From assembly GCA_963759055.1 (NCBI GenBank), contig CAVWYD010000031.1, forward strand, positions 1-64,000: a stretch of DNA of 64,000 bases, in the 5' to 3' direction. This document shows, piece by piece, positions 60,198-64,000 of the stretch (position 1 is its first letter; every line of letters begins with the position of its first letter). The notes below the pieces were generated by a model that was given only the letters and a program-made list of their open reading frames with translations, ran no database searches and was not told the DNA's origin. The translations under genes were made by a program, and so were the position numbers. The DNA is from Thiosocius sp963759055 (GTDB taxonomy: Bacteria; Pseudomonadota; Gammaproteobacteria; Chromatiales; Chromatiaceae).

Positions 60198-62549
60198 ATG
60201 GCCGGTGAGCGCATAAGAATTCGGGGACTGGTGCAGGGCGTCGGCTTTCGCCCCATGGTCTGGCGCGTGGCCCGGGCTACCGGGGTCCGCGGCCATGTCA
60301 TCAACGACGGAGAGGGTGTGTTGGTCAACGCCTGGGGAGCCCAAGACGAACTGGATCGCCTGTGCGCCGAGATCGTCGCCCAATGCCCGCCCTTGGCGCG
60401 CATTGACTCGATGGAACGCGAAGTCACGAACACAACCGCCCCCGACAACGCAGCGTTCGAGATCCAGGCAAGCCGGGCAACGGCAATCCATACCGGCATC
60501 ATCGCCGATGCCGCCACCTGCCCCGAATGCCTGGCCGAGGTCTTCGATCCTGACGACCGCCGCTCACGTTATCCCTTCACCAACTGCACCCACTGCGGTC
60601 CGCGCCTGTCGATCGTGCGCGGCATCCCTTACGACCGGGCCAACACCAGCATGGCCGCATTCCGCCAATGCCCGCAATGCCAGGCCGAATACGAAGATCC
60701 AGCCAACCGCCGATTCCATGCCCAACCCAATGCCTGCCCCGAATGCGGCCCCAGGGTATGGCTGGAGGACGCCTCCGGGCGCGAACTGCCCCCCTCAGAT
60801 CATGGAGCGCAAGATGCCATTGCTCTCGCCGCGGCGCTGCTCGCGCAAGGCCACATTGTCGCGATAAAAGGCATCGGCGGCTTTCATCTGGCCTGTGATG
60901 CCGCAGATCCCGATACCGTTGCGACCCTTCGCCGACGAAAGCGGCGTGACGACAAACCTTTCGCCCTGATGGCTGCCGGCATCCCTGATGTGGAGCGCTT
61001 CGTGTGGCTCGGCGACCGGGAGCGGCAACTTCTGGCGAGCGCCGCCGCGCCGGTCGTTCTGGCCGAGCGCAGGGACGACGGACCGGCACTGGCAGCGGAG
61101 CTCGCGCCGAATCAGGGCATGCTCGGCTTCATGCTGCCCTACAGTCCACTGCACCACGTGCTGCTGGATGACTGGCAGCGGACCCGGCCCGGTTACCCGC
61201 TGGTGATGACCAGCGGCAACCGCTCTGACGAACCCCAGTGCACCGACAATCGTGATGCGGGCCATCGCCTGCATGAGATCGCCGACTACTGGCTGCTGCA
61301 TAACCGCGAGATCGTCAACCGGGTGGACGACTCGGTCGTTCGCGTCGATGCCGGCAGGGAACGCCTGATCCGTCGCGCGCGCGGCTATGCGCCCACCCCT
61401 CTCCCGCTGCCTTCCGGTTTTGAGCGCGCGCCGGCGCTGCTCGCACTGGGTGCCGAGCTGAAAAACACCTTCTGCCTGATCCGCGACGGTCAGGCAATCG
61501 TTTCCCAGCACATCGGGGATCTCGAGGATGCACGGACCAGTGATGCCTGGGAACGCAGCCTCGCTTTGTACCGCAACCTGTATCAACACCAACCGCAGGC
61601 GCTCGTTGTCGACCTGCACCCGGACTATCGATGCACGCGCTTTGGCCACGACTGGGCCGGGCGCGATGGGCTCGAACTACACGCCGTGCAGCATCACCAT
61701 GCGCATATCGCCAGCGTAATGGCCGACAACGGCAGGCCGAGGGAAGCGGGACCCGTGCTGGGCGTCGCACTCGACGGCCTCGGCATGGGGAGCGACGGCA
61801 CGCTGTGGGGCGGCGAATTTCTGCGTGCCGACTACCAGGGGTTCGAACGCCTCGCCCATCTGCAACCGGTGCCGCTTCCCGGCGGCACCCGCGCCCTGCT
61901 CGAACCCTGGCGCAACACCTGGGCGCACCTGAGCACCCAGATCGGCTGGGAACAGGTATGCCAGCGCTGGCCTTCACTGGAGTTGACCAACTGGCTACAG
62001 GCCCGCCCCCTGCAAACATTCGAGCAGATGCTCCGTCGCGAACTCAATTCGCCACTCAGCAGCTCCTGCGGTCGATTGTTCGACGCCGTTGCCGCCGCGC
62101 TGGGTGTGCGCCGCGAGCGGATCAGCTACGAGGGTCAGGCCGCGATCGAGCTGGAACAGCTGGCCCGCGGGGCCGGTGACGAGCCGCTCGGCTACCCGCT
62201 GGAAATGCGGGACCGTGTCATCCAGGTCGCCCCGATGTGGAGCGCCCTGCTCGACGACCTCGCCGCTGGTGTCGATAAAGCGCGCATAGCCGCACGCTTT
62301 CACAACGGCCTGGCCGCTGCCATCTGCGGCTGTGCCGGGCAACTGTGCGCGGAGCACAGTCTGGATAACGTGGCTCTGTCGGGTGGCGTATTTCAGAACC
62401 GGACTTTGTTCGCAGCCGTTCAGCGGGGCCTGCAGGCTCGGCAGCTGCAGGTACTGAGCCACAGCCAGGTCCCGAGCAACGATGGCGGAATCGCGCTTGG
62501 CCAGGCGCTGATCGGCGCAGCCCGAATGCTCCGGCCAACGGCAGATTAG
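60198..62549 (+). CDS. hypF: [NiFe] hydrogenase maturation carbamoyltransferase HypF
   Basis: 783 residues from ATG 60198 (MAGERIRIRGLVQGVGFRPMVW). HypF makes the CN ligands of the [NiFe] site from carbamoyl phosphate, passing them to HypE. Domains in order: acylphosphatase-like (about 1-90), two zinc fingers with CPECLAEVFD/CTHCGPR and CPQCQAEYED/CPECGPR (about 105-185), YrdC-like (about 195-375) and Kae1-like with HHHAHIASVMADN (about 500-512). All motifs are intact. No other hyp or hydrogenase gene is in the window. Confidence 0.95.
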   Translation: MAGERIRIRGLVQGVGFRPMVWRVARATGVRGHVINDGEGVLVNAWGAQDELDRLCAEIVAQCPPLARIDSMEREVTNTTAPDNAAFEIQASRATAIHTGIIADAATCPECLAEVFDPDDRRSRYPFTNCTHCGPRLSIVRGIPYDRANTSMAAFRQCPQCQAEYEDPANRRFHAQPNACPECGPRVWLEDASGRELPPSDHGAQDAIALAAALLAQGHIVAIKGIGGFHLACDAADPDTVATLRRRKRRDDKPFALMAAGIPDVERFVWLGDRERQLLASAAAPVVLAERRDDGPALAAELAPNQGMLGFMLPYSPLHHVLLDDWQRTRPGYPLVMTSGNRSDEPQCTDNRDAGHRLHEIADYWLLHNREIVNRVDDSVVRVDAGRERLIRRARGYAPTPLPLPSGFERAPALLALGAELKNTFCLIRDGQAIVSQHIGDLEDARTSDAWERSLALYRNLYQHQPQALVVDLHPDYRCTRFGHDWAGRDGLELHAVQHHHAHIASVMADNGRPREAGPVLGVALDGLGMGSDGTLWGGEFLRADYQGFERLAHLQPVPLPGGTRALLEPWRNTWAHLSTQIGWEQVCQRWPSLELTNWLQARPLQTFEQMLRRELNSPLSSSCGRLFDAVAAALGVRRERISYEGQAAIELEQLARGAGDEPLGYPLEMRDRVIQVAPMWSALLDDLAAGVDKARIAARFHNGLAAAICGCAGQLCAEHSLDNVALSGGVFQNRTLFAAVQRGLQARQLQVLSHSQVPSNDGGIALGQALIGAARMLRPTAD

Positions 62550-62668
62550 GAGCCTGCGCGGCCGCGCTCGGCCATCCACCCCGCGCAATTGCAGATCCGG
62601 TTGACCAATCGCAGTGTATCCCCCCTGATTTTACTGAGATAATTTCAGCGCTCGGTACGGAGTCATCG

Positions 62669-63388
62669 ATGTTCAGTATCCTCATACTCGGCCTTCTCCT
62701 CGGCCTGCAGCATGCGATGGAGGCCGACCATCTTGCCGCAGTCGCCAGCCTGACGACCCGGGGCAGCAGTCTGCGCGACGCCGCACGCCAGGGCACCGCC
62801 TGGGGCCTCGGCCATAGCCTCACACTGCTCCTCGTCGGCGGCAGTGTGCTGCTGATCGACGGCATCATCGGTGAACAGGTGTCACTGCTGCTCGAATCGG
62901 CGGTCGGTGTCATGCTGATCCTGCTGGGGGCGGACGTTCTGCTGCGCCTGTGGCGAAAACGGGTGCATTTTCATGTCCACAGCCACGACACCGAGACCCA
63001 TTTTCACGCCCACAGCCACGCCGCCGGCGGCAGACACGAAGCAGATCCGCACCACCACCGACACACGAAGAAGCTGCCACTGCGTTCGCTGATCGTGGGC
63101 ATGGTGCACGGCATGGCCGGTTCGGCAGCATTGATCGTGTTCGCCCTGGGCAGCGCGCAGTCGCTCTGGGAAGGCCTCGCCTATATCGCGATCTTTGGTG
63201 TCGGGTCGATCCTCGGCATGAGCGCTCTGGCCGTCATCATCAGCCTGCCGTTGCGCTGGTCGGCACGAAGTCTGACCTGGGCACACAACGGTCTGACTGC
63301 GGGTCTGGGGATCTTCACCCTCACCCTGGGTGTTGTGGTACTCCATCACACAAGCCAGGCACTGATGGCCGGTGCCCCGGGCATCTGA
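62669..63388 (+). CDS. UreH/NiCoT-like nickel transporter
   Basis: 239 residues with about six transmembrane helices. The first helix has HAMEADHLAAVAS, the HX4DH nickel-binding signature of the NiCoT superfamily. A second motif, VHGMAGSAALIV, is also family-typical. A His/Asp-rich cytoplasmic or periplasmic loop (about 92-130, with HVHSHDTETHFHAHSH) may bind metal. 120 nt after hypF, so it probably supplies Ni for the hydrogenase or urease. Selectivity for Ni over Co is not certain. Confidence 0.85.
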   Translation: MFSILILGLLLGLQHAMEADHLAAVASLTTRGSSLRDAARQGTAWGLGHSLTLLLVGGSVLLIDGIIGEQVSLLLESAVGVMLILLGADVLLRLWRKRVHFHVHSHDTETHFHAHSHAAGGRHEADPHHHRHTKKLPLRSLIVGMVHGMAGSAALIVFALGSAQSLWEGLAYIAIFGVGSILGMSALAVIISLPLRWSARSLTWAHNGLTAGLGIFTLTLGVVVLHHTSQALMAGAPGI

Positions 63389-63451
63389 TGCCGGTGACGG
63401 CAACGCCGCGACTCGGTAAAGTCCCGCCATGAATAGCGTATCAGAGCACGC

Positions 63452-64000
63452 ATGAGCAGCGACGCTGAGCCAAACCGGCAGCCCCGGATCCTTCTGGTCG
63501 ATGACGACAGCGATCATCTGGCACTGTGCAGCCGCTGGCTCAGCCTGTCCGGCTACGGGGTGGACAGTGCCAACAGCGGTGCCGAGGCACTGGCGTGCCT
63601 TGAGCAGACGCGGCCTGATCTGGTGATATCCGACTTGATCATGGATGACATGAACGGGCTCCACCTGCTGAGCGAGATCCACCGCCAGGACCCGGTGCTG
63701 CCAACCATGATCATGAGCGGAAAGGCCGGGGTGCCCGACGCACTCGAGGCGGCACACCTGGGTGTCACCGCCTTCCTGGAAAAACCCTTCGACAAAAAAA
63801 GCTTCCTGTCCGCCGTGGCCAAGGCGGTCGATATCACCCCGCCGCCGGCATTCGAGGCCGGCGATCTGAAGACCTCAGCGGGGCAACTGGTCTACCGTTC
63901 GGCCGTGATGCAGGAACTCATCGGCAGGGTGCACCGTGTCGCCGCGGGAACCAGTACCGTGATGCTCAGCGGCGAGACCGGCACAGGCAAGGAACTGATC
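63452..64000 (+). CDS. NtrC-family sigma-54 response regulator, 3' end off the window
   Basis: 183 codons visible, no stop. N-terminal receiver domain (about 12-127): acidic triad VDDDSD, phosphorylated Asp in VISDLIMDDMNG, Thr/Ser in MIMSGKAG and Lys in FLEKPF. A linker precedes the AAA+ domain, of which SGETGTGKEL (Walker A) is the last part seen. The overall pattern resembles GlrR/QseF, but assignment to a specific regulator is not possible. An output HTH is presumably beyond the edge. Confidence 0.88.
   Translation, partial: MSSDAEPNRQPRILLVDDDSDHLALCSRWLSLSGYGVDSANSGAEALACLEQTRPDLVISDLIMDDMNGLHLLSEIHRQDPVLPTMIMSGKAGVPDALEAAHLGVTAFLEKPFDKKSFLSAVAKAVDITPPPAFEAGDLKTSAGQLVYRSAVMQELIGRVHRVAAGTSTVMLSGETGTGKELI

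Overview
The window is a GC-rich chromosomal segment of a gammaproteobacterium. Gene content and order (rrn-tyrS-M23 peptidase-anmK-erpA-argC, birA-coaX-SPOR, rubredoxin/thiD-thiE-hemL, gmk-rpoZ-spoT, ccmABCDEFGHI, two DsrC/TusE-family genes, a dihaem cytochrome c5, hypF) point to a Chromatiales-like, probably sulfur-oxidising lineage. That placement is inferred from gene content, not from a tree. Almost everything is core housekeeping. I see no prophage, CRISPR array, transposase gene or integron.

Layout. 0-2 kb: end of a chemosensory locus (STAS protein, soluble-domain MCP), then a TusE/DsrC-like gene and tRNA-Thr. 2.2-7.4 kb (minus): SPOR protein, coaX, birA, M61 peptidase and a membrane-anchored protein, tightly packed. 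7.5-13 kb (minus): a complete rRNA operon, 16S-tRNA-Ile-tRNA-Ala-23S-5S, with tandem P1/P2 promoters and two boxA sites. A palindromic REPIN/MITE-like element sits between 23S and 5S. 13-24 kb: tyrS, M23 endopeptidase, anmK, a histone-deacetylase-like gene divergent from a Pat-type protein acetyltransferase, erpA, bactofilin, a coiled-coil protein and argC. 24-28.8 kb: DUF4126 protein, thioredoxin-like protein, HemJ, TPR membrane protein, a second A-type Fe-S carrier and a DUF5063-like protein. 28.9-35.9 kb: rubredoxin, thiD, thiE, hemL, DedA, Lon-N protein, ubiX, mpl and a membrane protein. 36-47 kb: rnd, a Kdo/InaA-type kinase, spoT, rpoZ, gmk, yicC, a Ser/Thr kinase with its PP2C phosphatase, rph, rdgB, DUF2782 protein and LOG. 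47-51 kb: a beta-hydroxyacid dehydrogenase, rep, a heptamer tandem repeat and cytochrome c5. 51-59.5 kb: a Crp/Fnr regulator divergent from a full ccm operon. 59.5-64 kb: a cysteine-altered DsrC-like gene, hypF, a UreH/NiCoT-like nickel permease, and the start of an NtrC-family response regulator.

Functional themes. The ccm operon, cytochrome c5, HemJ and HemL serve haem and cytochrome biogenesis. ErpA, the second A-type carrier and the TusE/DsrC homologues serve Fe-S and sulfur trafficking. HypF and the permease imply a [NiFe] hydrogenase elsewhere in the genome. The Ser/Thr kinase/PP2C pair and the acetyltransferase/deacetylase pair are two reversible protein-modification modules.

Quality caution. 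At least seven genes (HDAC-like, membrane protein upstream of mpl, spoT, gmk, yicC, rep, ccmI) are each split by a single net frameshift, several in short homopolymers. ccmF also runs in frame into ccmG. Because gmk is normally essential, I regard most of these as probable base-calling or assembly errors. I annotate the genes as whole with the frameshift noted.
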